NCBI GenBank assembly: GCA_029215795.1
Contig: JARDYH010000007.1
Span: 93,201,263-93,265,262, forward strand
DNA length: 64,000 bases
Source of the DNA: Anniella stebbinsi
Lineage: Eukaryota > Chordata > Lepidosauria > Squamata > Anniellidae
Reading direction: 5' to 3'
Under the pieces are notes generated by a model that was not told where the DNA came from, did not search any database, and saw only the letters and a list, made by a program, of their open reading frames with translations. Positions 9,451 to 24,400 of the stretch are shown piece after piece. How positions within the stretch are numbered: the first letter of the stretch is position 1; every line of letters begins with the position of its first letter. A program made the translations under genes and the position numbers.

Positions 9451-12400
9451 CGTGCTGGATGCTGCCCTCCGGGTGTGCGGATCGATTAAGGGCGCGCGAG
9501 AGAGGAGAAACCCCGGCCAAATACTGGGAGTTGTAGGGCTTCTTCCCCCTGCCTAAACGGGCCTGGGATCGCGCCCTGACCAAGTTTAGGTGTCGCTTTT
9601 CCTTTGAAACAGGTCAAGGCTCGATCTTTATTACTGCTGCTTCATGGACTGATCGCTCTCGGGTCACATTTCGCCTTCTGTATAACTGCCACCGTGCTTT
9701 TTGCTCCACATTATCCAAAGCACCGCAACAGGTGCCATTGCTACGACCTATAAAAGTGCAAGAGGGATGTAGTGTTAGCAGGATGGGTTTGGAGTGATAT
9801 AGCACAAGGTATATATAGGTTTGGCCCTGGGAGTCAGGGCTCCACCAATGGGTGGGGGGAAGGGGGCCTTCCATGAAATTCATAAGCCCCTTCCCCAATT
9901 TTAACCAAATCATGCCCCACCCCTTGTGACCTAAAAGTAGCTGTTCACTGCCCCCTCACAAAAGGACACTCTCCGCCCTGGCCGGCTTGAGGTGGAGCAC
10001 GGTGAAAAAGGTTCTTGCTGCTGTGGTTTACAGTCTGACTAAGGGCTAAAATCTCACCCAAATTGACAAATTTCCCTTCTGGTACAGAGTCTGGCCTAAA
10101 GTTCCTGAAGTTCTCCCCATAGATTTCAGAGTCATCTGATATGTAATCTTGCTGTTGTAAGGAATGTTCACACATTACATTGTGGTAAAGGCAGATTTGT
10201 TACTAAAGATGCGCTGAGTCTGGAGCTGTAGCCCAGTGCAGGCTGATTTTCAAGCGCATCATTTGATTTCCTCTCTACTTGATGTTGGGCACCTGAGGCC
10301 CAAGTTCGATTGAAAAGTGTTGCTCATTCGCCAGATAGTTGACCAAGGTAATCGAGTGCAAATAGAACTCACAGCTCTTTTACCTTTAATTATGGTGTAG
10401 AAGAGAATTTTGTCTAATTTCTGTTTTGTCCGGTGCAAGCTCAAGCTTTACCTTATTAAAGTCTTTCTTATATACCTCTGTAACATATGGTAGTGATGAT
10501 ACTGGGCTTTCATTTTCTTCAAAATGTTTTACTGGAGAGGTTGGAAAAACAGAAGGGTGCAACTGAAGAATGGGGGGGGGTGCTGCCCAGGTGCTTTTGT
10601 AAATATTGAGGAGGGGTTGGTGCAGAACAGAGGTAAGAAACCTGATGCTATCCAGATTTCTTATACTACAGCTCCTATCAGCCCCAGACATAGCCAATGA
10701 TTGGGGATTGTGGGAGTTGTAGTCAAAAAAATCTGGAGAGCATCGGGTTGCTGATCTCTCATATGGAGGAAGGACATTGTTGGTTCCTTAGATTATGTTG
10801 TAGGCGTAGTGTGGGAAACCTCAGGATTGGGGCCCAAATCCATCTTTCCTGGGGTTCCAATCTGGCTTTCCTGGCCTCCAGGTGGCTACACCCCTTCCCC
10901 GAAACACTAATTATTTGGTGGTTTCCTGGCTTTTGTGCAGTTCCCCCCTCCCCATGCTGAACAGTTGAAATGCCTCTCCTATGGCTTATTCTGGCAGGAA
11001 GAGCTTTATTGGTATTTATTTATTTATTTATTGGCCCATCACTTTTGCCTTTGACTCTGCCTCCACTGAAATGTGGCCCCCAAGAGCTTTTCCAAAATGG
11101 AATTCGGTCCTTACACTGAAAGAAGTTCCCTGCTGTAGGCAGACCATGCCAATTCTCCGCTACTGTCTCCCCTTGGACCTGGAAGTTACAGGAATGGCAG
11201 GTGGATGACCTCTGCCCTCTGAGCAGGTAGATGCTGGTCTGTGTTTCTTCTCTTGTGGAATTGTAATCTTTATTCAGTTTGCTGGAAATATATTCATGGC
11301 TCAAGGTGCGAGGGCTGTCCTTTGTGGTTTCTGACCAGTTAGTTTGTATTGAACAACGAGTGCCATAAGGCATTGGTTATCTCTTGTTCTGGGCGAGCTG
11401 GAGCTTTCCCAACAAAGCCTGTAATAGCAGTAGTAGTGTAGTTATTCTGAAGAATTGTTTTAGTTGAAATTTTGATCTTAATTGGTGGACGGAGGTGGAC
11501 TTAAAGAACTAGGCCCAGGAATTTTTCCTAAGTGTTATGATTGTTCCTTTATGTTCTATTCCAGGAGAGGAGCTTTCAAAGCAACACTTTGCTTTGTGTA
11601 TCTCTGCTTTTCCCCTCCTATGGAGACAGAGCTTTGTAATCTACCTCTTTGTTCATTACTATGCATATCTGCATTAGTCCTTGTGTCAAGCTTCCTCTGG
11701 AACTAGACAGAGTGGAAATGGCAGTCTTTGTCTCACTAGCACCCTCCTTCCCCATCCTGACAGTGTCTAATCACCACAGTGCAGCTGCTGTGCTTTCAAG
11801 CACTTCCCAAATCAAGTAAAACCAACTGCCTAGAAATCACTAGTCAGAATTTAGAACAAAGGGGAAATGCTAGATTTTTTGGCTGGTGGGTGAGGTGGGG
11901 AGGGTTCTTGATCGAAGGCCGTGTAAAGCAGAGACTATGCAGTTAAAGCAAATGTCTTTGTTTTTCAACCCAGTTCAAAGGTGCTCTGATTGAATCTTGC
12001 AGGATGAAAGGCCTGTTCTTCTGTTTTATTTTCTGTAATTGAGAAGTTTTATTTTGTATTGTTCTAAAAGGGCATGGATCCTATTAGTAGAGAATCTTGA
12101 TCCAAGATCGCTCCAGATGCTCCAAAACAGTAAATTCCTACAACAATACATTCCATCTGCAAAAATAGTCCTACAACTACCTCGGGTTTGTAGAATAGCC
12201 TCCAAGCTCTGCCATTATTCCACAAAGAACCTCCAGGACCTAGACTCTACATAGCATGTCTATTAATCGTAAGATTTATTGTTTCATTTGTTCTGATTTC
12301 TGTTTTCCAAAATTCTTGGGTCACTTTTAGTCCCATAAGTCATGAGCAACTAGATGCCTACTGCCAAATAATTGGCCAGATAGTTCAAATCAAAATAGGA

Positions 12401-15400
12401 AAGTTGCTCTTGCCACCACCTGCTGCTGCTTGACCCTTGTGCCAACCCTTCTGGTTTTTCAGCGTTAACTGAAAATACACTTTTCCGACAGGTATTCCTA
12501 GGAAGATAATTTTGTCCTCTTATGAAGACTTGTTTTTGTACTCGCTTAGAAATTTCTGTAATACAAGTGGTTCATAAATATTGTTAAATAAATAGTGTAC
12601 AGCCCCTGCTGTTTGGACCCATGTGTACTTTTGCTACATCCTGCTTTATCCCTGGCTCCCCTTTTTTTCAGCCACAAAGAATGGGCACCGCCCACTCCAG
12701 TTCTTTGCTTTTCAGTCCTTTGCTTTCTCTGCTGCCATTTTGATTCTTGGCCAGCCTCTTCCTCTCCCATTGGCATATGGTCCCTTCAGTATATAAAGGG
12801 AAGCATTTTCAGAGTCCCCTCTTGCCTCTGTTTTGTCTCCTCTGCCATTTTCAGAATATTTTCAAATACCTTTTCCATTGGATTCCACTTCTCCAATTCA
12901 TAGTACTTTTATTTCAACCTCCTCACCTCTGTACCTGCCTGTCTGCTCCTTAAAATCTAGTGGGGAGTTTTTTTTCTATGTGCTTCCTATGGACAAGAAA
13001 GAGGGACTTTTTGGTGGCCACACCCAAATTGTAGGATTTCTTCCCCCCTGAAGCTTGGTTGGCCCCTTCTCTTTCTGTTTTTCATGGGATAGTGAATTAT
13101 TATTATTATGGAAGGCCTGTACCTTACCAGGGAAATAATATTTCTGTCCCATGATTTTGTTTTACTTGCAGAGCCTCTATATTTTTTATTTTTATATTGC
13201 TGTTGTGTGTGTTTCGTTATGAAGCTATGGTTTTCGTTGTTGTAAGCCGTCTCAAGTGATGTGTATGGAACAGAAGGGGATATAAATCTCTCTATAAATA
13301 AATATATGCATACAACTCTGGGGCCTTTTCCCAGTCTTTGACCTTCCTGTGTAAAGTTCTAATCCTGGCCAAATTGACCACCTAGTTTAGTCTCCCCTCA
13401 CAGAAGCTGGACTTCGGTTCTTTAAGTTCCCCTGAGTGACTGAACATTCTATGTTATCACATTAGTTTAGCCAATACAATATAGTATAGTTATCTCCATG
13501 TAGTAATTCATCTTCCAACAGGTAGGTTTGACGCTTAATTTTATTAATGTTTAGGTTTGGTTTTTTAAGGCTGCATGTCATACAATGAATTCATAATAAA
13601 TTGTAAAATATAATTTATAAAACAATAAAAATAAAAGGTAGAGATAAAAGGCCTGCCACAAGACTTTAATTTTATATAAACCATTTGTATTTCCCTAAAA
13701 TTATTAATGAATGGCTTGTAGAGTTTGTCCAGACTAGCATTGAGTCTTTTACTAGCATTGCCCTCTGGCAGTCTCTTTGCCAAGGACTATTTCCAGGTCT
13801 TTTCAGAGTCATGATTGTGGAGCCATATAAGTGAAGCATAATCTTGCTAATTCATTCACAGAGAACAGTGTTCTGTCCCCATTTAGCAAAGTGCTGAGTA
13901 TATGAGTGGGAGATGAAATGTAATATTGAATATTGTGTAGAGATGTAAAATTTCCAGAAATTTTGAAGCCACGGGTGGGGGTGGGGGTTCCTGTTTTTTG
14001 GGGGAGGGGGAAACGGAATTTATTTTAGAAAAATAGAAAAAATGCAATATTAGCATTTTTTTACAGATTGAAAGTCACTTTGTTACTTTAGGAACATAAA
14101 ATGTAATTATGTACAGGTTGGTTTGGCATAAAATTATCACCTTTGGTATATTAAAAGTACAGTGTATTCAAGCAATTCTTACAAATTGAATTTACTTTTT
14201 AAAAAATTTACTTTCCCCCCCACCCCCCAATAACAAATGGAGCCACAAGCTCCTGAATTGTAAGGAACCCCTTTGGTTTTCAAGAGTTTATGAGGAGCAG
14301 GCAAAAAACAATTTAAAAAAACAGACGAAACCATCAACATTAGTAACAAAGAAAATTATTTGTCACCGCTAGTCCTCCACAGTATCAAGCAGACATAAAG
14401 CACCCATTCCCATAAAAAGTTTATAGAAATTATTTGGAGAAGTAAATATTATGTGAATACTGTGTCTTAAACATTTTATTCATCATGCTAAAATAAAACA
14501 TCCCATAACCTTTTTTTCTTCATTTATTTCAATTTTTCCAATGGGGTGGGGAACAAAACAAAAAAAAACTTCGGGGGTGAAACAGGGGTTTTCCAATTTT
14601 TTCCAATTTTTTTCGAGGCCTTCACATCTCTAGTATTGTATTACTTCTGCCAAACAACCTTCTGTCAGGGTATTTTGCTTTTCTAAAACTCTTGGAGAGT
14701 AAAATCCGTTTGCTTGTGTTACATGTATCACTAGTGTTTATGTTGTTTTGTACATAAAATGTGAAGATTAGACTAATGGAAGTGTCAGGCTTTCCTTAAC
14801 ATTTGGATTTTTCTTAAGAGGCAAGCATTCTTCAGCCAGTACTTGATGGATGCTTTAAACTCTCTTAAACTAACAAGTTTGAAAGTTTTCTATTAATGAT
14901 TAACAGTTAATAATAACTACTGATTCAAACCTGGAAAGTTTGCAAACTGTATATAGAATGTGTGAAATACATATGTCTGTAACTGTGTTCATACTAAGGT
15001 GATTACTCATAACCTCCCAGCACCTGCAAACCTATATGCAGAGGGGCAGATGTATGAATGATGCAGATATGTTAAATGTCAGGAAATGTTGAAGCCATGG
15101 GGGGAAAACTTCTTTCTGGAAAAATTTGAAATTTTGGGGGAAATTGAAAAAAAGAATAGCACTCTTTAGACGTTAGTTTAGGCTAGGAATTTAAAATGTA
15201 TTATGTCTAACTTGATTTGCACACAAATATAATTAAAATTCAAAACATTTAAACGCAAATTCAGTTTTGGGGTCCCCAGTGTATTTGGGCTGGTGGGCAC
15301 ACCTAGAGTGATGTGGATGCTCTCACAAAATGACTGACATGGTGGGAGTAGCCAGTCACAAAACACTCATTTCCCAAAGGCAAATTTGGGATGCAGAAAA

Positions 15401-18400
15401 ATGTGCCCAAGTACGTATAAGGCAGAGGTGTGGTTCTGCACTCCCAATCACAAAACCTCTCTTCTGCACTTACAAGATTTCTGCTTCAACACCTAATTCC
15501 ACAGACGGTAGACAGGTGATGCTCAGAGAAACATCCAAAACTAGGCAAAACACACGCCACACCAAGTAAACAAGCCAGACCGCACCAAAACAAGCAAACA
15601 AAGTCAGGCAAAGCACAGGCAAAATGCCTCTCTTACTCCCTGCCATCCACTCTAGCCCCCCCCCCCCCCCCGATGTTGTCTCTATACCTTAATCCCCCAG
15701 TATTCTCCCATCACCTTCAGCCTATCTTTTTATTTTTCTGGGTGACTGGGCACACATCAAATTGAAGTGCTGGGCTCCAGCTGCACACCATTTTTATTTT
15801 CTGAGAATACCTCTGTGGTCCACTTAGCAGTCAGCCTCCTTGTGTTGTTGTTGTTATTATTATTATTATAACAACATACTCAATTGTCAGGAAATTCCTG
15901 AATCTGTAAAAGACAGCATGACTTGGCAAAGCCCGTCATGTCCGCCTAGAAAACCCGCCACAAGCGAGAAAGAGATGAAATAATAATTATAATGTCTTTA
16001 AAACATTTCTTCTAAAAATCATGGAAGACAGGGAGTTTGGAGGTGGCCACAGGTGGGATTCTAGAGGCAGTTAGTTGAATCTGAACAAACTATACTTTTG
16101 GATATCAAACATGGACACTTTGTAAGCAAACCAAGTTGTGCCTAATACATTTTGGGAACTTTAGCAACTAATCCCTGAATAATTTGAATCATCCTAAAAG
16201 CCAGAAGAAGCAGGAAGAGCTGGCAGGAGAGGAAGACCAATGTACAACATCTATTCCTATTTGTGAGGACTTGGTTGAGGCGGAAATCTGGTCTGAAGGA
16301 AAAGCTATTGAGGGCTTATTTAGCTGGTGAACGTTCTCTTACCTCTTACGGATGGTAACCAAATGTATTTAATTTAAGAAACTTTAAACAATCTCAACCT
16401 ATTATTTGAAGAATTACATTTTATTCCCTTTCGTAAATAACTTGTTCATTTTGAAACTTCTCTAGTGTTGCTGTCAATCCCATGCCTACGCTTTAGGAAC
16501 AGGGTACTGAGTTTCTTTTAGGCATAGAGAGTTTAAGCATTCCGTAACATTGAGGTCTAATTAGGAACTTTATTAAAAACAGTGGCAGAGAGTTCTATAA
16601 ACCCAAACCTCAACAGGTGTATCATCATCATCAAGAAAGATAGGTGGATAACTCACATGTTCCATTTCATGTGGTGGTAGCGGCAGGGTAATTTATTGTG
16701 TTTTTCTCACATATGAGTTTTAGAAATACATTAACTGCTACAGCATCTAACCAGAACAAGCCCAGAAACACAGGATTCTATAGCACAAAACCCAAACTGT
16801 CAAGAATGCACTTTCTTCACATATATAATGACTCTAATCACGTTTGGGAACTTAGCATGACTCAGAGCATGTCTAAAGTGTCTATCAGTAAAAAGATACA
16901 TTAGGTCAATAATCTTAATAAGGAATGGAAGACATAACTGCTGGAAATCTTACAGAGGATTAAAAATAATATTTCCCCCATGGCTTCAAAATTTCCACAG
17001 ATTTTGTATCTGAAAGTCTTCCTATTACTTAGTTTTTAGAAATAATTTGGGGGGAGTAGAGGCTGAGTGGCAATATATGAATGCCATGTCTTAAACATTC
17101 TGTTCATTCTAAAATAAAATATTCCATAATCCAAAAGTGTTCAATTTTACCATGCTTTTTCCAAGCCTTCACATCTTTAGTGTGATGATCCTAAATAGTG
17201 TGCTTGCTCTTTCTTGTACAAAAGCATGTGGAAATGTGTCATGTTTGAAGTGCCTACCATCTGCAATTTCAAGTATCACGGGCATGTGGAACTAGTCCCC
17301 CCTTGCCCCCATTTCATTGGAGCAGTGAAAGGGTAATGGGGGTGGGGGTGGGGCTAGAAAAATAGAAGCAAAATTAGAGAATGTCCATAGCTATCCTCCT
17401 AGAAGCTTATCCTTGAATTGTTCCAAATTCTTTGCTTGCATATGCATATCTATGAGGAAGTAAGATTGTAGTGCATTCTACCAGCTTTTTTGCCCCATCT
17501 CAGTTCTAGAGGCTGTTAACAAGATCAGTTAACACCCCTTCAGCAGAAAGCTAAACATCCATATTTTATCCTGGAGATTCTGAGGTCAGAGTGCTACAGC
17601 AAGATTGGTTACCCCTTAAAACAGAATTTATTTTACTGTGTGTGTCTGCCATGTACATCCAGCCCCTCCTGGAGAAAGCATTTTCCCCTCTAAACTGTAG
17701 CTCTTAACAGAAGAAATTGGTTTCTATGCTTGAGTACTTCCCTTAGCTGTGTTTAACAGCTTGTAGTTCAAAAACCTTTATTCTGTGTACAAAAAAAAAA
17801 AGATTAAATCAGGAAAATTTCAGTATGCTTCAATGAGTTCTATGGAAATAGATATAATATTTAAGAGCCTGAAAATGTGGAGTAGAAGGGCCATTCAAGG
17901 CCACTTTTTAGAAAAAGGAAAGGCAAGACACACAGTACAACTTCTGTATTTTAATTGTGCTCAAAGTTTTAACTTAGTTTGGGCACCTTGCCTTCAACTC
18001 AAACGTTTGTATTAGGCCTGATGTTTTTACTCTGTTGGGCCCACCTTTGTTTGTTCTTTACTCACTGAGTACACTCTCCTGTGACTTGGGTGCTCTCCTT
18101 TTTTTCATCCTCCGAAATATCACACTGTAGTTTCTCAAGTCCTATCTAAAAAAATGTAGTACTGCAATCTTTCAATACTTGTGTTTCATCCAGCAGATGG
18201 AGGGACTCCCAATTTGGAGGGTTTGGTGACCTGATCTTCTCTACAGTTTCCTTAGAACTGCCTGGGCTTCAGGCCACAATTATGCCGAATTGTATTAGCT
18301 ATGAATGTGACGGTCTTGATTTGCAAATTACAAAATTGAACAGATCCTGGAAACGGGAATGGTTTAAGTGTAGATTAAAGTTAAGATAAAAACTTCACTG

Positions 18401-21400
18401 CTGCCTCGATGAAATGAAATAGGGTGGCTGTTAAGCAGTTTCGTAAATATTCGATGTTGGCAACTAAGAAATTCCACAAAGTAGGGTTGTTGTTTTTTCC
18501 TCATTCAGTGTAGGCACAAATGGCTAACATAGATATGTATAGGCTAATAGTTGGGATTGGGGCACGGGTAGGCAATCTGGTGCCCTCCAGGTGTTTTGGA
18601 CTACTCCTCACACAATCCTTGATCATTGGCCATGCTGCCTGGGAGTTGTGAACCATAATTCCCTTGCTTAGCCTGAATTTCACAGGACATAAGCCTTGAG
18701 GTGAGCATAATAATGTGGAAGGGGTCCAGACCAGCTGCTGCTTGGCACCATCCATTGCTGCTCCCGCTTGTGCACATGTCATGCACCTTGTTAGGGTAAT
18801 TTTTTTTTTAGTGTTTTAGCTGAAGTAAGCTTTTTCTTCTTTAGAAATCGACAAAGTTCAGAAGGGTGAATCCAAGAAGGATGAAGAAGAAACCTACTTG
18901 GACTTGTTTTCCCATAAGAATATGAAGCTGAAGGAACGAGTTCTGATCCCAGTCAAGCAGTACCCCAAGGTAACGCTGGCAAATACCTAAAACCTTATCA
19001 AATACCTGAACATAGGCTTGTGAAACATATTGACCCTGTTCAGACAACACACTAAGCCGTGGTTAGGCTACTAACCCTTTTGCAGCAAATGGTTAGTGAG
19101 CGTGTTTAAACTGTGGTTATGTAGCCACCATGGTTAGGAATGGTTCATACAATACACTAAGTCATGGTTCACACAACATGCTAAACCATAATGTTGAGCT
19201 CAAAATGCTTAACCACCGTGGCTTAGTGTGTCATCTGAACAGGGTCATTGTATTCTTAAGAGCTTTCATTACTGGCATATACTTCTTTTCTTTAGTTCTT
19301 CCTGTATCCTCTTACTACTTTTTATTATTTATTTAGCACCATCAATGGGCATGGTATAAGAGGGCAGATTCCTCCCTGAGGAGCTTACAGCCTCAGATTT
19401 ACTATGGGGAAACAGGGAAAGGAGTGGTAGCAATAGACAAGGGAAGATGCAACTATTTCAGTTGCACAGACTTAGTTACAATATGACATGGGGACCAGGT
19501 GGCTGTGACAATGGCTTCACAGAAGAGGTGGGTTTTGAGGAGAAATGTGAAGGAAGGGAGAGGTGGCATCACCTTGTTCTGCTTGCTTCTGAATAGGAGC
19601 GTGTGTGTGTGTCCTGTCCCCGAACAAGAAAGAACTGCACTTTTCCAAGCATGCACCCCAAATGCATACACTTTCCCCATATGCTAAAGCATGAAAATGC
19701 AGGCTTGGGGTGGGGAAATGGGCACTTCCGAATGCAAGGTTGGGAAATTGCAAAAACTCCTCAGCGGTTACACTCTTGCTTGCTCACGATCATGTTTCCA
19801 GACAGGGCATGTTTGCATGATTTGTGAACAGGAACAGAAATCTTGTAAATCCCAAATAGAGAAAGGTAAGCTGTGGCAAGGTCATGGATGGCTTTGAAGG
19901 AAGGATGAAAAGTTTGTGCTTAATGCAGGAGTGGATAGATAGAAACAGTGTGGGGATTTAAGGGACGTCACATGGTTAGTAATGAGCAGGGTGTATGGTT
20001 TTGAATGGACTGTTGGATAGAGGGAAAGGGATCAAGGTGAGACAGTGGAAGACCAGAAAGGAGATGATTGCAGCAGTCTAGCCAAGAGTTGGCACAGACC
20101 ACAATTTTTTCTGATGGAACAGAGAGGAAGGGCAGTACTTTTGCAGTGTTGTAAAGGGAAGAAGTGACACAACGTAGTGACACACTTCCTGTGAGGAATA
20201 AAAGAGAGAGAAGGGTCAGATAAAGGTAAGGGTAAGTACCCATTCAATAGCGTAATAACATAAGAGACGTGCTGGCCTGTCTAATTCAGTATTGTGCTTA
20301 TATGGTGGCCAAAAACATGTCTATAGGAAACCCACAAGCAAGACATAAATGCAATGGCAACCTTCTACTTGTATTCCCCAGCAAATGATATTAAGGGATA
20401 TACTGGTATCAGATGAACAATAATATTGTCAATAAATATGAGGAGAGGAGAGCTTGGAAGAAAGGTGAGAAGTTCAGCCTTGGGCATACTGAGCTTGAGA
20501 TGATGAAACATCCAGGCAAAAGATGCACAATTGGTGGGTGGGGTTGTGGGAGGAATAGGTTGAGCTGGATGTCAGTATATAGGTGCTACTGAAAGCCATG
20601 GGGATTTGAGATCACCCAGGGATAGTGTCTATAGTGAGCTGAGCAGCATGCTAAGAATACAGACCTATGGGACACCAATGTAGAAAGAAAAAGCAGAGAG
20701 TTTACTCCTTTGGAAATAGACTTGTGGAGACCTTGGGCATAAAGGGAGACAAATAGGAGAATGATCAACTGTTGTGAAGGCAGCAGAGAGCTCAAGAAAA
20801 ATGGGGGCTGAATAAATATCTTCAGATTTGGCAGTGAGGAAGTCCTCAATGATTTTAGTGAAGGCAATTTCAGTGAGTGCAGGCAGCAGAAACTAGCAGA
20901 GTTGGAGGACAGAAAGTTGAGATACTTGGAGGACGTCACATCAGGAGTATGGAGGCAGAGTAGAAGGGGGATAGGGCACTAGTTGGAGAGGGAGGGTGGC
21001 TCAAGGGGCTCTTTTTGAGAATCGGGCAGACAGGAGCATGTTTGAAAGCAGTAGAGAAGGAGCAGGGGGTAGGGGGAGAAATTGATTGTGGTGGAGAGGA
21101 GGGATAATGGCCGGGGAGATGGCAACTGACAGTCGGAGGAGGATGGGATTTGCCAGGTGTGTAGAGGGGTTAGGCAAGGACAACATGGTAGTCAACTTAT
21201 CAAGCAAGTTAGAAAAAGTTGTAACGGACAACAGGGAGAGATGGCGCTCAGAGCGGAAGGTTTCAATTTTAGAATTGAAAAAAGAGGAATGTGGCAGGTG
21301 TTAGCAAGGCTGAGGATGCCTAGTATCCTGGTATGTATCAGAGAGGTGGTTGGACCTGAATCATGGCAGATGAGGAGAGGATAATGAATTTGTGGTGTAC

Positions 21401-24400
21401 AAAATCGGCCAACGCCTTCTCCTCCAGGTGCATTCAGCTGCATGAGCAAAGATACTGACTTGAAGGAGTTAGCCAGGGGAGAAATTGAGAGGGGTGAATC
21501 GTTTGGGAGAGCAGGGTAGAAATGTTGATTTGATGATAGTGATGAATTGAAGGTTGGAACTGCTAAATCTGCAAAGCAGGCATAAGCAGCAGGAGGGAAA
21601 GGACAACAAAGCTTCTGAGATAGTTACTGGATGAGTGGACTGGAGGTCATTGAAGGATAGCAGAGTAGGGTGGACTGTGTGCCATGTTGAAGGAAATAAA
21701 ATGATGATCAGACAGAGGGAATTCTACTGCAGGGGCAATGGGCAGAGCAGTTCTTGGCAAATACAAAATCAAGGGACTACACAAGGCAGTGTGTGTGGAA
21801 GGCTGTCCAATGATGAAGACTCAAGGAAGAGGTTAGGGAGAGGAGATGGAAGTGGCAGGATCTAGGAAGGAAGTAGTCGACACCACCACTGTGACCATCA
21901 GGACGTGATTATGAGAGAAGGTGAGATGCCAAAAGGAGAGGGTAATATGACGGCAGTATTGGGAGAGGGGGAGCCAGTTTTTAATGAGAGCAAGTAGCTG
22001 GATAGATCGAGAGAGCTAGAGATCGTGGATGTGACTGCTTCCTAGAGCAGGGAGCAGCAGATCCAGAGGTAACAGGAGCAACAATGGGGATGAAATCTGT
22101 GGAGACAGAGGCAGGTGGGTGTCATGATGTTAGAAGGAAGTCCTGGAAAGCTGAGGAAAGGGGCAGGGCAGAGTTCTGAAAAGCAAAAGGAGTTGGGCAA
22201 ATAGGCAGGTAACAAAATGCTCAGTTTATCAGGAGAAATTGGTTGCTCACAAATCATTTCTGCACAGGACAGCCACCTATATCATCTGTGTTGAAATGGA
22301 GGCTGAACTTTGCCCCACCCCCTCTGGTGGGCTGGGAAGTTGGCGAGGAGTAGGAGGAAGGAGTTAGCAGCAAAGCATGTAATTGCTTGGAGGAGAGGAG
22401 TTCAAAATTCATTTGGTTGGCTAACCATGGGTTCAGGATTGAGACTAAATTGCTCTATAGTGTAATAATGGAATGAAGGAGTAATGTTTTCAAACTATTT
22501 GTCTGTCTGCTAACATTATATCAAAACTTGGAACTTTTGAGCCTATGTTTTTCTTGGAAGTCTGAAGTGAGCCCAGTTTAAAATTTAAGTAATGTTACAA
22601 TTGCTGTCCCCTGCCATTGCAACTTGAAGAAGAAAAACCTGTTTCTTCTCTCTTAGTTTAACTTTGTTGGGAAGATATTAGGACCCCAAGGCAACACCAT
22701 CAAGAGGCTGCAAGAAGAAACTGGAGCAAAGATCTCTGTCCTGGGGAAGGGGTCGATGAGAGACAAGGCAAAGGTAGGGACACTGGACTTGAATTATGAC
22801 TGCTATGATATGTTACAGGACTTGTATGGATTCCTTCTCCCCCCTCCCCCCGCCCAGTGGATGATTGGGTTGGCTATTGCAGCTCTTTGTTGACAGTACA
22901 TTACCTTGAGATATATTGTGCCATTGCATTTTTGTTCATTGTTGTACGTTTTTAAAATGTGTTGTTTATGTTCAGAGAAGCAGCTAGTAAAGTCTTGCTA
23001 GAACTGCAAACTGTAAAGAACTGTAAAATCACCAATAGTTCTTCTTCATGGTCTCTGTGCATCACACACTATGGGCTCGCGCTGGCACCGAGCCTCGTTC
23101 CGGAAACTTCTAAATCCTAGGCTTTTGGCGGGAACCCCTCCCCCCACCGTCCTATCGCGCATGCTTGGGATTCCCGCTTACCTCAGTTCTTTTTCGACCG
23201 CCGTGCTGCTTGCCTCGCAGAAGACTTCTCTCGTGTTCTGGACTACAAATCGTTCGTATTGACTCTTTGTCACCCTTAGGTTAGGCTTTCTTCTCCTTTT
23301 TCTACTTCTTTCCTCTATCTAAAAAAAAAAGAAAAGTTTATTACAGTTTTTTGTAGTTTATATAGATATAGTTGTTCCCGGTTGTGCCCTCCCCCACTTG
23401 GACAATGGCGCAGACGGCCCTGTTTAAAACTTGCACCTCCTGCCGCGCCAAACTGACTTTATCAGACGGCCACTTCCGGTGCCTTCTGTGCCTCGGCGAG
23501 GCACACGGCGTGGATGCCTGTACCCACTACAGGAGCTTTTCCAGGCAGACCCGAAAAAATAGGGCTGACAGGTTGCGAGCTCTTCTTTGGAAGAAAGCTC
23601 TGGAGGCGGTGGACGCGCCCACGCCGACACCGGAGCTGCCGGCTTCCGTTACAGCCCATGCCCTGGCAGAGCGGCCTAAAACTCGTCCAGGTGAGTCTTC
23701 TCCGGCATTTGAGGGAGTAAAGGCAAAGAAGCCGAAAAAAACTCACCCTCAGGAAGAGGGTCACCGAAAAAAGAAGGAGAAGGCGAAACACAACAAGCCG
23801 CCGAAAAAGCCGCCGAAAATCCTCCGGCTTCATTGGTCCCGCTCCCGCCGAGCTCGGCATCGGTACCGACGACATCGCTGGTACCGATGGGGAAAACGCT
23901 GCCATCTCCATCGGCGTTGGTATCCATACCGCCCACGAAACCACCGCACCATTTGATGCCGGGCTTCTCGGTACCGAAGCTTCATCGGCCAACGTGGGCA
24001 GCAAAGGCCCCCTTGGTACCGCAGCGCCAACACTCGTCGCCAGCGTCTCCTTCCCGCTCCATGACGGGGTCGATGCACGCCTCACTGAAGTCGGTACCTT
24101 TGACTTTCTCGGCACCGAGGGACACCCCTATGGGGTGCAGGTACCAATCCCGATCGCCCACACCGTCTCAAGACTGGGATCGGATGTCGGAGCACTCCGT
24201 TCACTCCTGAACGGTCAAGTCAGGACGAGGGCGACTGACCTCACCGGTCCTACTTGTTCGATCCCTACACGTGGAAGAGACTGAGGGCGGTAGGGGATTT
24301 CGTCCCACCGCTTCCACCGCGCCGACCACCTACAGCCTCCTTGGCGGCACCTCCTCCGGAGACCTCGGTACCGGTGCCTCCTCCGCCAGTTCCTCAGATC

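Larger units (their letters stand above)
9365..18844 (+). other. KHDRBS1: KHDRBS1 intron 1
   Basis: 9480 bases, GT-AG. First about 100 bases still CpG-rich. Holds the palindromic MITE at 10640, a TTTA run at 11009-11032, the LINE tail at 13190, three copies of the TAGAGATG-end repeat, a C run at 15657 and the MITE piece at 18565. The remainder is AT-rich and unrecognised. Confidence 0.85.

Noticed and set aside
8664..9489. Several long overlapping open frames on both strands in the KHDRBS1 CpG island
   Set aside because: High G+C makes stops rare. Only the frame starting at 9022 matches a known protein and ends at the right splice donor.
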